Source: Phytoseiulus persimilis
Lineage: Eukaryota; Arthropoda; Arachnida; Mesostigmata; Phytoseiidae
NCBI GenBank assembly: GCA_037576195.1
Contig: CM075104.1
Span: 2,548,775-2,612,774, forward strand
Direction: 5' to 3'
Length of the DNA stretch: 64,000 bases
Shown: positions 1 to 10,894 of the stretch, in pieces
Numbering within the stretch: the stretch's first letter is position 1
How the letters are laid out: each line of letters begins with the position of its first letter
Made by a program: the position numbers and the translations under genes
Notes under the pieces: generated by a model
What the model saw: the letters and a program-made list of their open reading frames with translations, nothing else
The model's database searches: none
What the model was told of the DNA's origin: nothing

Positions 1-3000
1 GACTTTTTTTTGGCGATCCCAGTTTAGCGGGTACTGAGTCGTGAAAATCCAGGATCTCCGCGTCGGGATCTGACTCCCGGGGAACTGGACCCTGAGCCAG
101 AAAATCACAATCCGACGAGCTCGACAGTATGATCGAATCTCCTCAAATCTAATGATCCCAAGCTGCTCCTGTGTCCAGGGACCCAGAACCGCGCGGCCGT
201 AGGTGTTTTCCGAAGGTTTCCAATGGGGGCAGCTGAATACCGTTACCACAGTTCCGTTCGGTTGGGCGGTTCGAGTCCGTTTACTCGATTCATTTCCTGC
301 TCAAGGACGAACCGAATGCGCGCACGTTGGCTCGTTATAGTTGGATGAGGGAAATAACGGTTTTCGTCGTCGTTGTCGACATCGTCGTCGGTCCTGGCCG
401 TTGTGGCGGCGGCAATGCTGGTGGTATCTATTAGAGCCAATCGATATTCCAATAAATCATCTGGGCTCCTTCCCCGGCAGGCTAGACCCTCATGACTGAA
501 GTGAGAACGGGCAGCATAGGGGTAGCATACAGGATCCTGTTCCCCGTTTTCCTCGGGTTGAGCCGGGGCACGGACAGGAGCGGAGAGTCGGAGTCAGACA
601 ACTAACTAGAGTGTGAGGGCGAAGTCGGAGGTCTTCGTCATGAGAGCGAGCGGATTCCACCCGCCCGTTTCATCATCATGCCATGGGGCATGTACACTTC
701 GCCCAAGCCGAGGAGGAAGCTCAGCGTTCCTGGGTTCCCGATACGCTATCAACGCCCTTGTACTCGCAAAGTCCCCCGTCTGCTTCTCGTTTCTCTGCAG
801 ACGGTTTCGTTCGCTGGGAAGGTTCGCGTCCGCGAGAAGGACCGGAGAGTGTAATTTTTCGTAAGCTGCCGTAAAACGTAAGATCGAACGGAGTGGCGGG
901 CCTTGAAGAAGAGAGGGTCCTCCTACCGGCGTCAATGATTCTAGATTGAGGAGAACACGACCCCAGTTGATAACTCTCCCAGACTTATGAGATGAAAGGG
1001 CGCGCTGGACCCTGTCGAGATCGCTGCGGACTCCTTCCGAAGAAGTCTGACGATCGGACGAAAGGACGCTGGACTCGTGTTGCCTCGACCCATTGTGCGT
1101 ATCCGTCTCAGCTGTTCGGGGAACTGCTCCGGGGCTGGAAGGAGGGGAGACCGAGTCAGTCATCTGAGCCGGCACGCACAAACAGTCGCTTACCCGATAC
1201 GTCTTCGTCCGCTCCTCAGGCAGCATTGGCAGTTGTATGTTGCCCAAAGCCCACGGGCCGCTATCCGTCCGGCCGCCCTGTTGACCAAGCGAGCAGCCAC
1301 AGTCTATTTTTCTCTCTCGTAGCTTGGCTGGAGAGCCGTGGCGGTCGATCCCAGCCGGCAGCAAGCCGGTCAGCGAACTAGCGGAGACTCGGAATCCCCT
1401 GGGGTCGTCTGGACTCTAGAGGGTCCCTGATGCGGTCGGTCGCCGAGCACCCGATGCATTCTCGTTGGGTTTTCGTTGAGTTAGTTCCGCTGGCTTGTCA
1501 GTCGCGCTCTCGTCTGCTGCCTGTCTTTCGGTCACAGGCTCGCGTCTAGTAGAGTGACTGGTCCGCGAGCGACGAAACTGGCAGAGGCCCAAGACGACGC
1601 CTTAATTCCTTCCAACTCATTCGACTGAATCCCCTGGAAAGCTGGTTTACGAGCAGAACGCCGAGGGGGAGAGAGACCGATTCCCTGAGAGCACGGCACT
1701 ATTCCCCCGTACTCGCTGACGTATGCCCCGAATATTTTGTTTGAATGATAGCAGTTCACAAGAGGAGCATACGGCCAGTCAGACTTTTTTCATGCCGGAG
1801 GGAAGCGTCACAGTTGTATAAGGCGATGTTTCAGAGCGGTCGACGCAAACATTCTCAGTTATATCGCTCAAGCGCTGGGGGAGAACGCCGAAGTTCAAGC
1901 TCGGAATAGAGCGGAAAAGAGCCGAAAGCGACCTATTGTTCGTTTTTCAAAAGACTCCCGGATGCGATCACTCGGAAAGAATGCGATGTGTCTGTGACTC
2001 GATATCACTCTTGATCCACTGATGTGTTGTTCTTCTTTCTCTGTTTGCCTCCTTTCGGCAAGAGGCAGCTCAATTGTGGGCCGTGCGGTCCGACCATCCC
2101 GTCACAAGCCCGAAGAGAATGGGAACCAGTGGGAAGTTCCTGTCCAGGATGTTCTCCGTTTCGCATTCCGACGCCAGCACCGTACTGAGGGCGTCATAGA
2201 GGATGAGTCGACTCGTTCTTCTCATCTCCATATCTGCCCGTAGAAGTTACCTCAGCGTGGGACACTGTGCGAGCTGTGCAGCATTTCGGGCTGAGAAATT
2301 CGTGAGATACGTTTTAGAGAACTTGCCAATGAATTGGGCCAGGAGTCACGTTAACGATTTCCAGCCTCGATTCCGACACCGTAGATAATATTGACAGCGT
2401 CTAGGCTCGTTACCATCGTTGCGTCGGTGGCAATGAAAACTACCACGAGGCCGACTGCATCGGTTGTGGCGACGATGGAATCCGTTCGCGGTCCACCCGA
2501 GAAAGCGGGCGACGTGCTTTCTTCATTAGGCTTCATCAGCGGCCGCCGCCGTAGTCAGCACAGCGCCCGCTGGAGGAATTAACACCTGGGAGCAAGCGGC
2601 GCGGACTGCAAACCGGCAGGCCGAGGGCTTCGTACCCGATGTGCCGAAACTGTGTCCAACGAAGACCGGTGGGCCGAAAAGGAAGCCCGTTGCAACGGAA
2701 TCCAGAAGAGCCGGAAAATCGTCAAGCGAATCCAGCTAAGCTCCCGTGCACAGCGTAGAGTCCTGGGGACTGCAGTTGCAAGAGCAGGGAGAGACTATGG
2801 GACGAATCACGCAACTTAATAGAGAACGATGAGCTTTGGTGGATGCCTCGGCTCGTTCGGAGCAATCGATTTGTGCTGGCTGTTCGCCGCGCTCCATTGA
2901 CGATTCCCACACCTACGGGATCTATGTACATGGAATCTTAGAAAAGACTGTGACCCTCGGCTCCAGAGCGCATCAACCGAAGAGATTCCACTGGAATCGA

Positions 3001-3471
3001 GAACTGGAATCGGAGCTACGCGAAATTTCTGGTGCCTGGAAATCGTGAAAGATCAACTCCAGTGGCAGAGTAGGAGGATGAATCTTCCCATCTGTGTTCC
3101 CAATATATTTCAGTACTATCCAATCGACTGGTGCCATGCTTAATATTTTGCAGCTCGGCCTCCGATACACTCTGTTATCATTTAGATACACGGTTCCCAC
3201 GAGTATGGCGATTCACTCGGGGTCTTCTGGCTCATACAACGAGTGCAGCCCGTCGGCCTCTGTTCTTTGCATAGAAGCTTAGCTCGATCCGCTTGACCGT
3301 CGAAACGAGGGGGAGGGTTTCCGGCCCGACGGGATGTCTATTCGGCCCGACGGATATTTGTCGCAACCGAATTCTCGCTGTAATCATTTTCGGCACATCG
3401 GAAGGACAACGGCCAAGGAGCGAGCATTCGACCCGACTGGGCATTGTCGTCCGATTGGCGGCGGCAACAGC
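1..3471. other. Non-coding stretch, no gene recognised
   Basis: Open frames here (the longest is about 252 codons on the minus strand at 606-1364) overlap others on both strands, have no recognisable domain and show no convincing exon boundaries. The DNA is rich in TCG/CGA and relatively poor in stop codons, so long chance frames are common. A T-loop-like GGTTCGAGTCC near 269 is not part of any tRNA fold I can draw. Confidence 0.5.
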
Positions 3472-3708
3472 TCAAAATAAAGTAATCTCCGATGAGGCTG
3501 TGAAGAAACCCAGCGACAGCCACCACCCATCCGTAGTCTCCAGCTGGATGTTCTCAACATGGCTGGCTGTCGTGCCAACTGTGCCAGCGATGGTAAGCCG
3601 GGCGACAGAGACGAAGATCACGGCCAACCCAAGTACGGCCCCAGCCCTCGGCTGATCCTGGTCATGTCTCGGCCGATCGACAGTCGTTCTATTGAACCGA
3701 TCCCTAAC
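3472..3708 (-). CDS. Weak candidate exon with a possible membrane helix
   Basis: A minus-strand frame of 78 codons, stop to stop and without an ATG, contains a hydrophobic run (GAVLGLAVIFVSVARLTIAG) of membrane-helix length. It is followed by a Glu/Thr/Trp-containing segment. Codons starting with G are frequent in this frame, as in real coding DNA. An overlapping minus frame also reads as hydrophobic (GDYGWVVAVAGF), and a plus frame across the same bases ends at a good splice donor (GATG|GTAAGC near 3590), so strand and frame are unresolved. If real it would be an internal or terminal exon of a membrane protein. I do not recognise the family. Confidence 0.17.
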   Translation of the reverse strand, partial: VRDRFNRTTVDRPRHDQDQPRAGAVLGLAVIFVSVARLTIAGTVGTTASHVENIQLETTDGWWLSLGFFTASSEITLF

Positions 3709-5883
3709 TCAGAAATCGCTCCGTACCGTTTTCTTCGGGCGACTGCGAGTACTTGGCCAAGCTGGTTGCTTCGAATGTTGGTTCTCGCTTTTCTCGTGGA
3801 GATTCGCAGCTTGTGTTTCGCAGCCCGCCACAGCCTGACAATCTTCATTCTCAGAACAAACACTCCGATTTATTTTCATTGAGACCCGATGTTTCCTGTG
3901 ACAACAAATACTCCGTATGCGAAAAGCAGCTATCACAGACCAATGAAAGAAAAACTCTCTGTGGTCTCGTTCTCAGATCTGCTCGAGTCACCGTCTTCTT
4001 GTGTCTCTGAACGAAGCACCATAATATTCAGTAACGTTTATGTAGGCAGGCATATCGCTCTGACAATGGGTTTGAAAAAGAACAGTCGGCCGTGACCCGT
4101 GGTCCGCGAAAAGGTTGGATCATTGTGGATCATCACGGGCACTCTGCGGAACTCTGCAGGGGAGGCATCAGTGGACGGCCGTGATTTATCCGATTACATA
4201 TACCTCCTGATCGGAGGTGTCCGGCGCGAGCTGACCGCGAGAGAGGGGTCGGACGTTATTTCGGGCCACACTTTCTCTGAGCTCGTCTCAGTTATCGCCC
4301 ATGAGAGCGAGCTTCATTTTGAGCTGAAGCAGCCGTGACTGGATTCAACGACCCAGACACCACTAATGTGCTGCGCAGAGCTCGATCCCCACTCAGTGGA
4401 GCCACCGACACGCGGACTAAGTGTATGCGAATATCTTCGTAAATCACGCAGAGGATTATTGAGAAAAAAAATGTGCTTGTAAGCAGGGTAATATTTCTCG
4501 AAGTGCGAGTCGGCTATAGACGATTGGAGTTCCTTCATGAAGTTCACTTCAAAAGAACAAAATGTGCTTTGGCACGCGGATCTGCCTCCGGAATCCTCAA
4601 GAGGCTGATTGTCAAAATTTCCGGGCAGTACACGCTCTACCACTTTTCTCACTAATCTCCCTCCGTTTCCGCCGGCGCATGTGCTCGGTCTGCCCCTTTT
4701 TGCCTGGGAGATCCAAGAGCACGCGGCCGAAGCAAATGGGAACCGTGGGAACCCTTCTCGAGCTTGTGAACGTGAGTGGTAGGCTGTAGCGTCGGTAATG
4801 GAGATCAAGGCCGCCGTTCACGCTCCGACATTTAGCTCGAGTGTCCAGTACCACAAGTCGAGGTGGCTGCGGCCTCACTTGGGCTTCTGTCTGCAAGGTC
4901 TAGACCGCGCGTGGCGCTAGACCATCTCGTTTGGCGTGTTTTGAGCGGTTTCTATAGTATTCAATGTCAAGTCGTTGGTCCAACAGAATATACGGAAGAT
5001 CGATCAACTTCGATGTGCGAATACACTCGGTGCTAAGAATAGCTTCCAAAGATTGGCTTCGCTCATTGAGATTTCTCCGCGAACATTGAGCGACACACAA
5101 ATCGCGCATTTGCCAAAACGTCGGATGGTTCAAGTTGAGATCAGAGAACGACTCCCCCCGCAAAAAACGGCTGGCTCTTCCATCGGCCCTACCCTGATAG
5201 AGGTCGGATTTTGGCAATTTCCATACACAATATCTTCGATTTTAGAGGGAACGTGGACTGAAACCGAACTTTCCAGAACAACCACCGCGAGCGGATCCAG
5301 CTGGCTCACTGAGTTTGCTCGTTGAGCTCCTCCGAACGACTTTTTTCCGGACCAGTACGGGAGGAATGGTGGAACCGTGTTATATGAACCGATAGGCACA
5401 GTATCAATCTCGGACGAGTTCTATGGCAACAAACCCCACACTCATCGAAATCGTCACGCAATCCATTTTCCGTCCCTTGATTTTAATGCGATGCACCTCT
5501 GATGACCGTGCTGGTTCCGCCCACGTAACCTCACTCCTGCCTGGCTCGCTTCGCGAGAGCGGTATTTATTGCCCGGGCAATGACGCTGTAGGCTGGAAGA
5601 GTCTCATCGATGTCGCTCCTGGCTCACCCCTCCTTTTCTGATTCAACTGCTCGAGAGGTTGTCGGGATTCCCTGTTAATGATTTTTACAGGCATCAGCGA
5701 CGCAGCTCAGGTTCTCTCGATATAGCTCAAATTTCCCGGAGCTCCCCTTCGTTAGTGACGAAAACCGTTGATAGTGAAGAGCTGAGAGTGAGAGAACTCC
5801 TCATACGCAGTCAGGTCATTCTCGCTGCGCGTGCCGCAGAAACCTCAGACTAGTCGTCGGATATCGACGGAAAATCTCTCTGA
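3709..5883. other. Non-coding stretch, nothing recognised
   Basis: Only overlapping short open frames are present on both strands. I see no repeats, splice-bounded exon or RNA gene that I can support. Confidence 0.45.
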
Positions 5884-6084
5884 ATATCGACCATTTCGGT
5901 GTTCCGTCGGATCTCTGAACTGCTTTTTGACAGATCGAGGTGCCTCGAATGCTGTCAAGAGGATCTCGACTTTGACATGCTGGAAGCTTTTATTGAATAT
6001 CCAGAGCTTGTTGTAGAACACACACTGAACTCTCAGGAGGCTTGCAGGATGAGAGTTTGCAAAACATGTCGGGAGTATATGTAG
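5884..6084 (+). CDS. Weak candidate terminal exon, Cys-containing
   Basis: A stop-to-stop plus frame of 66 codons ends at TAG 6082-6084; its first in-frame ATG is at 5977. The product is acidic and contains spaced cysteines (CLECC near the start, CKTC near the end), and many codons start with G. No convincing acceptor lies just upstream and no known domain is evident. The reverse strand is also open over the same bases. A chance frame is the main alternative. Confidence 0.15.
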   Translation: MSTISVFRRISELLFDRSRCLECCQEDLDFDMLEAFIEYPELVVEHTLNSQEACRMRVCKTCREYM

Positions 6085-6465
6085 TTCCTCAAGTGACAGG
6101 TCATCGAGGAGGCGTAGGAGCCGTGACAAACCGTGCTCGCGCATCCCACCAATGCCCTCTGAAGCTCGACGGATTCCCTTGTCTGAAGGTTCCCCCGGAG
6201 AAACATCCATGCCCCTCCCTCCCCGACTACACGAGCTCGAGGATCGACAAGCTCCCCATAGGTAGGCGGTAAATCCTCATGAGAGATGCTTTTCGGCATT
6301 CCCGACACGCGTTTTGGTGTTCTCGAATCGGAGCCGTTGGGCTTGAATGGGTTTCTTCCGACACCCTCGAAGGATTGAACGAGCAGTTAAAATAATTGAC
6401 TGTCGATACGTCGCCGCGGGGCAGCGCCTCTTGCTGGCTGAGCACAGAGCTCGCCCAGCCCTCGT

Positions 6466-6540
6466 CTGTTCCCTCCCCCTCTCTCTCCGTCTCCCGCCCT
6501 CTCTCTCTTTGGCTTCCTCTCTCTCCCACTCTCCTGCGTG
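6466..6540 (+). repeat. Polypyrimidine (CT-rich) low-complexity tract
   Basis: A run almost entirely of C and T with repeated CTCTCTC blocks and a few interruptions. No acceptor AG with a convincing exon follows directly. Confidence 0.7.
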
Positions 6541-7570
6541 AGCGACCGACCAATTTGCGTTAGGCCATGCACACGCCACCTGAAGATTTATAGAAGACAA
6601 CTCGAGGAACAGCTCCGGGCAGAGCGCAAGAATCAGATGAGAAGAGGCGCCCGCAGTGGCAGAGCTTTCTGACCCGAGGATTGTTGGGAGAATCGGCTGA
6701 GCATCAGATTGCCTGCAGGGCCTGCACTCAGGGCGTGGCCAATCGTGTCTAGACGTGTTGGGCAAACTACGCGTCAACCATACTGCTCCGTCCTGGCGAT
6801 TCTGATCGTCCCATTGCCGACAGATGTCGACGACGACGTTGCGCGGAATCTCCGTAGGCCCTCGCCTTTCCACAACGACTTTTGGATGCGTTCCCTCCTG
6901 CGGAGGCTCCGGACCATCCACAAAACATCTCGGAACGCGTCCAGCGCTTCCTCGGGCCCCTCTGTACCGGGATTACCTCGCAGTCGCTCCGAAATCTCCT
7001 CTTACCGTTCCGGAGAAATCCACTAAGCGATCCGGATCGCTCAACCGCTGCGCTGGGATAAAACTCCGCCACTTTCCGATCCCTTAGAGAACCCACTGAA
7101 GGCTTCAAGAGCTCGGGGAAAAGTTTGTAGCGGCAGAGTTCTGTTCTCCGACGGGTCACCACCAGACTAGACGATTCCCACTTCATCGTCTAGTGTGTGC
7201 TGCAGGTCGGGATGTTTGGATTCCCACCACGTTCCCTCCGAATGCCAATACGAACAGACTACAGCAGAATGCGGCTCGGCGGAAGAGAGCCCAAGAGCAA
7301 ACGGGGAAGTCGGAGAGTTTTTTCTGTGATATCGGTGGCGTTTGTCCGACGCATGAATCGCTTGCTTCCCCCGCCGGCTGAAAGTGGAGACGGTGGTGCT
7401 CGCTCCCAGTCGGCGGGGCGCACGGAATGGGGAAGATCCTCTAATGAACGAAGTGTGCTTGTTTCCTCTGCCGTCGCTCAGCGGGTGATGCCGTCTACAA
7501 AAGTAACGCTGAATTGGGTAAATAATTCTCGCTGCGCCGCCAGCCGCTGCAACGGGTTCGGATACGAATC

Positions 7571-7630
7571 AGCAACCACCACAACAACAACAACAGCCAC
7601 ACTCGCGAGAACGACAACCACGATAAAAAC
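7571..7630 (+). repeat. Degenerate (CAA/CCA)n trinucleotide repeat
   Basis: Repeated CAA and CCA triplets form an imperfect microsatellite. It generates Thr-rich and Val-rich artefactual translations in the two orientations; the valine run on the minus strand mimics a membrane helix but comes only from the repeat. Confidence 0.7.
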
Positions 7631-10045
7631 ATCTAATGGTCCGGAGGAGATCTCAGACGCCCTCCGATCGTTCCTCATCTCGGTGAGTTATGATATTTCC
7701 GTTCGGAATCAGTACGACGCTTCCCAAACGGGCGGATATGGTCCCGACTCGAGGATTTCGACGTAGGCACTTCGATGACGCCGCGCCGTAGAACAGATGA
7801 CGCGGAATCTGAACATCGGCCTGGAACTTCTCATTTAGGGCAGCCTCCGATTCTCTCTAAACGGCGGTCCGCAACTCTTCATGCCGGACATGGACAGCGA
7901 ATGTTAAGGAGGAGAAGTGGAATAATTGTTTCGCAGCGCTCGTTCAGGGTGGAAAAACAATCGGAATCGTTTGAGGAATCTTTCATGGAACGAGGTCTTC
8001 TCAATAGAAAGGGACGTAGCGTCCAAACGAGCTACACGGACACGCGCAAAGTTCCCCATTGTGACCTTCCTGTCGAGTGCATTCGTAGAAATCGTATTCG
8101 ATTATCTCAGCAGACGTAGGAGGCTCACTTCACACCGGCGCTGGCGATATCCCCCTTCCATAGTCCAACCCTTCCAGGGTGTCGAGGGTCAATACAACGC
8201 ATGGAACGTGAGGGAGGACTTTGAAGAGGCAACCATGCCACATCTGTTACTCGTTCAGCCGATTCGTTGCAGGTGAGTTTTGTTCTCTAAGAAAGAACGG
8301 CTGCTCGGAGGAGAAAACCCCCATTTCTTGCTCTTTCGGTTCTGCTATAGTGAACCGATGAGCGTTCGCTTCGGAAAGACTGCAGGCGAGTCGGACCGGA
8401 ATATTTATCGGATATCGAGCCGAGCAGAGCTGTCAGGTATGTATAGGGTTGGGTTTCGCAAAGACCGGGCTGATATTCCTTCTTCTACGAAGGAATTCAG
8501 TTCCTCTCATCCGGCTTCGATACGACGCATGAGGTCGGAAGAGAACTCGGCCATCTAATCCGACAGAGCTGCGTCTGTGGCTCTCCGGCGAGAAGATGGC
8601 TTTTTTGACTATTGAGCAAGTGCTGGAGTGGATTCGCGCGAGAGCGTCGCCAGTTTTTCTCCGCCTCGAGAACAGAACCGCCATCTCTTTCGTTGCTGTC
8701 AAATACAGGGTGGTCAACGTAACACAGGGATTTTCTTAGCTTTCCTTCTTCTGCTCATTACCTGCTGGAACATGATCCGACTCTGGCTTTATTGATTTAT
8801 GCGATCCATAGCTGGACGGATGACGCATCTTTTTCCTCCTTATTCAGTCGTAACTCGGCAATGACTGCATTTTCTTGAGCCGCTCGAAAAATACCCTTCT
8901 TTTTCACTTGTTCCACAGAGCTGCCAGAGATTCGTTCCAAGTCAACCGATCTAGTTCGTTTCGGTTCCATCGGAGGCGGTAAAGGATTCAATCGACTCGC
9001 GGAAGAAATAGCGAGGATCGGTCCGGAGCTCGGAATTGGCGATTGATCTCATCAGCCCCACAAGAATCGCTGATCTTCTGAGAAAATCTCGTCCTCGATG
9101 CAATTTTCCCGGATCTCTTCGGAGAGGCCGACATCAAGAATTTTTTGGATGGCAAGAAGTTTTTAGATTGGTTGAACAAGTCGAATAGAATGGTACTTTT
9201 CGCTCCACTCTAGAAAATGCAGTTTTTAGCGATTTACGCGTGATCCGAAAATTGCGTCATCTTTCCAGCTATCGGTCGCAGAAAAGAAATGCAGAATCAG
9301 TCGATTTTACACCGATCTATGAGGAAGGGACGGCAAAACATTTCCGACTTACTTTGATCACTCACAAGTTATGGGAGTTCGCAAAATGAATTGACAGAAA
9401 CCTCTCGGGGCCGCCGGCGGAAGTTCCATTCCTCGAATCTATTCATTCCATTCTTTCATATCCACGCGATACGCGATCGATCGAATCAGCATGAAACTCG
9501 CGGCTCGTTGTACAGCGCGTCTGTTCGAGGGACATGGACGAGCCATCGCTTCTACCTGTCGTTCGGGAAGGACCTTCTGACCATCCTTCCGGAATGATTC
9601 GGGTCTGTACTCGCGTCTGAGCAGTGATGTGAGACTGGCAAGTACTCTACACAGATCTTCGTCGTGGGAAACCGCGAGGAGTACCTACCGGAGGTTCCGG
9701 AGACGTTCATCCTGATCATTCGGCTCAACTCCTCAGCGAACCTGCCCCGGAACTTGACATAGAACCTGACTCACGTCTCGACTGCCAGAGAGCCCTACCG
9801 AACGTATTCTCAGTATCAGGGTAGCATTTAATGAAAGTTGTGCTGAGCTAGTGCTGATGCGGAGGTTTCAGCAGCGATGCAACATCAGAGTCTCACAATC
9901 GGCGTCTGATCCCAACGCTGTAACATGTGGCATCCCCTTCAACTGCTATACGATGCCAAACCCGGAGCACCAAGTGTCCTGTAAGTGATGAGTGCTCTTT
10001 TGAGGACACTTCGCCCCGCAGCACTCGTATTCGCCCACTTCTTCA

Positions 10046-10894
10046 TTGAAATCAGAATGGGGTCGAATTACAACTCGCCGTCTGATGACTCCGTCTGTGT
10101 CTCGGACTCGTCTGAGCTTGTCAGCGGGCGGTTTTAGCACGTTGAAACGAATAGACGAGCTCGTGGCAGCAGCTCGTTGGCATCAGGGGAGCCGGAAGCT
10201 TCCGTACGAAGAGATGAATCCCAAGAAAACTGTCGAGGAAGCGCGGGCCCACAACTTGAAACAGAGCCACCGGGCTGCTAATGCTCGATCGGACACATGG
10301 CGGAGTCTATCTCCGCCCTCTCGATTGGATCTCAGGGCTCGCGAACCATCTCTCTGGAATCCGCCGACCAGAGTTGTGTGTCCTCAGCCGTCACTTCCCG
10401 AAGGCGGCTCCCCCGGAAATTCCACCGCTCGATCCTCCGCCACCCACTGTCCGCCAGCCGGTGGACTGGAATGGCGTGAGCTTTTTCAACAGTTTATCAA
10501 GGGAGCTCAGGGGCGAGACGGATATCTGTTGAATAATTACTCTGAACAGCTTTTCCGGCCCGGCAGCAGCAGTGGTAGTAGCCTTCCAGTGCGACTATTT
10601 CTTACCCACCTGTCCAACAATCAAGTTCTCCTACCGGCCCGTGTCCGCCTTTCCGTTGGCCCGGTGGTGCTCGCGCTGGGCGCTGTTTACCGCGTCACCT
10701 ACCTGTCTGACACCGGGGAGAGAACAGGTTCCTCGCAGGTAGTTCCATGGTCGTTTGCTGCAGGGTTTCCAGCTCCTTGTCCGTCTCGTCCCAAGCTCCT
10801 ACATTATGCAGAGACACCGGGCGAAGCATTGTCTTCTGAATTATCAACTTATGTAGGTGCGTTGTTCGTGCCTGAGAGACTACTGTTCAAGTGA
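10046..10894 (+). CDS. Long unassigned open frame
   Basis: A 282-codon plus frame from ATG 10046 is among the longest non-repetitive frames in the window. Residues about 30-85 look protein-like (charged, Lys/Glu/Ala-rich, including LKRIDELVAAARWHQGSRKL). The remainder is rich in Ser, Pro, Arg and Leu, as chance frames in this DNA are. No signal peptide, domain or repeat is seen. Shorter frames overlap it on the same strand. It may be an exon, an mRNA fragment, or simply chance in stop-poor sequence. Confidence 0.15.
   Translation: MKSEWGRITTRRLMTPSVSRTRLSLSAGGFSTLKRIDELVAAARWHQGSRKLPYEEMNPKKTVEEARAHNLKQSHRAANARSDTWRSLSPPSRLDLRAREPSLWNPPTRVVCPQPSLPEGGSPGNSTARSSATHCPPAGGLEWRELFQQFIKGAQGRDGYLLNNYSEQLFRPGSSSGSSLPVRLFLTHLSNNQVLLPARVRLSVGPVVLALGAVYRVTYLSDTGERTGSSQVVPWSFAAGFPAPCPSRPKLLHYAETPGEALSSELSTYVGALFVPERLLFK

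Larger units (their letters stand above)
6085..10045. other. Non-coding stretch with low-complexity tracts
   Basis: It contains the CT-rich tract and the CAA repeat listed separately. A good donor-like GTGAGT at 7682 follows a short plausible frame (GPEEISDALRSFLIS), but no partner acceptor or family could be assigned. The rest shows nothing I can support. Confidence 0.4.

Noticed and set aside
260..285. tRNA T-arm-like GGTTCGAGTCC
   Set aside because: No matching acceptor stem, D arm or anticodon arm can be drawn around it.
606..1364. 252-residue minus-strand frame
   Set aside because: Ser/Arg/Pro-rich text without domain, signal or splice support, and other frames on the opposite strand are equally open.
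1815..1860. TATA-like GTATAAGG with a downstream TCAGT
   Set aside because: Spacing of about 40 bases is too long and no start exon with a convincing protein follows.
7478..7678. Short protein with a transmembrane-like valine run
   Set aside because: The hydrophobic run is only the reverse translation of a CAA trinucleotide repeat.
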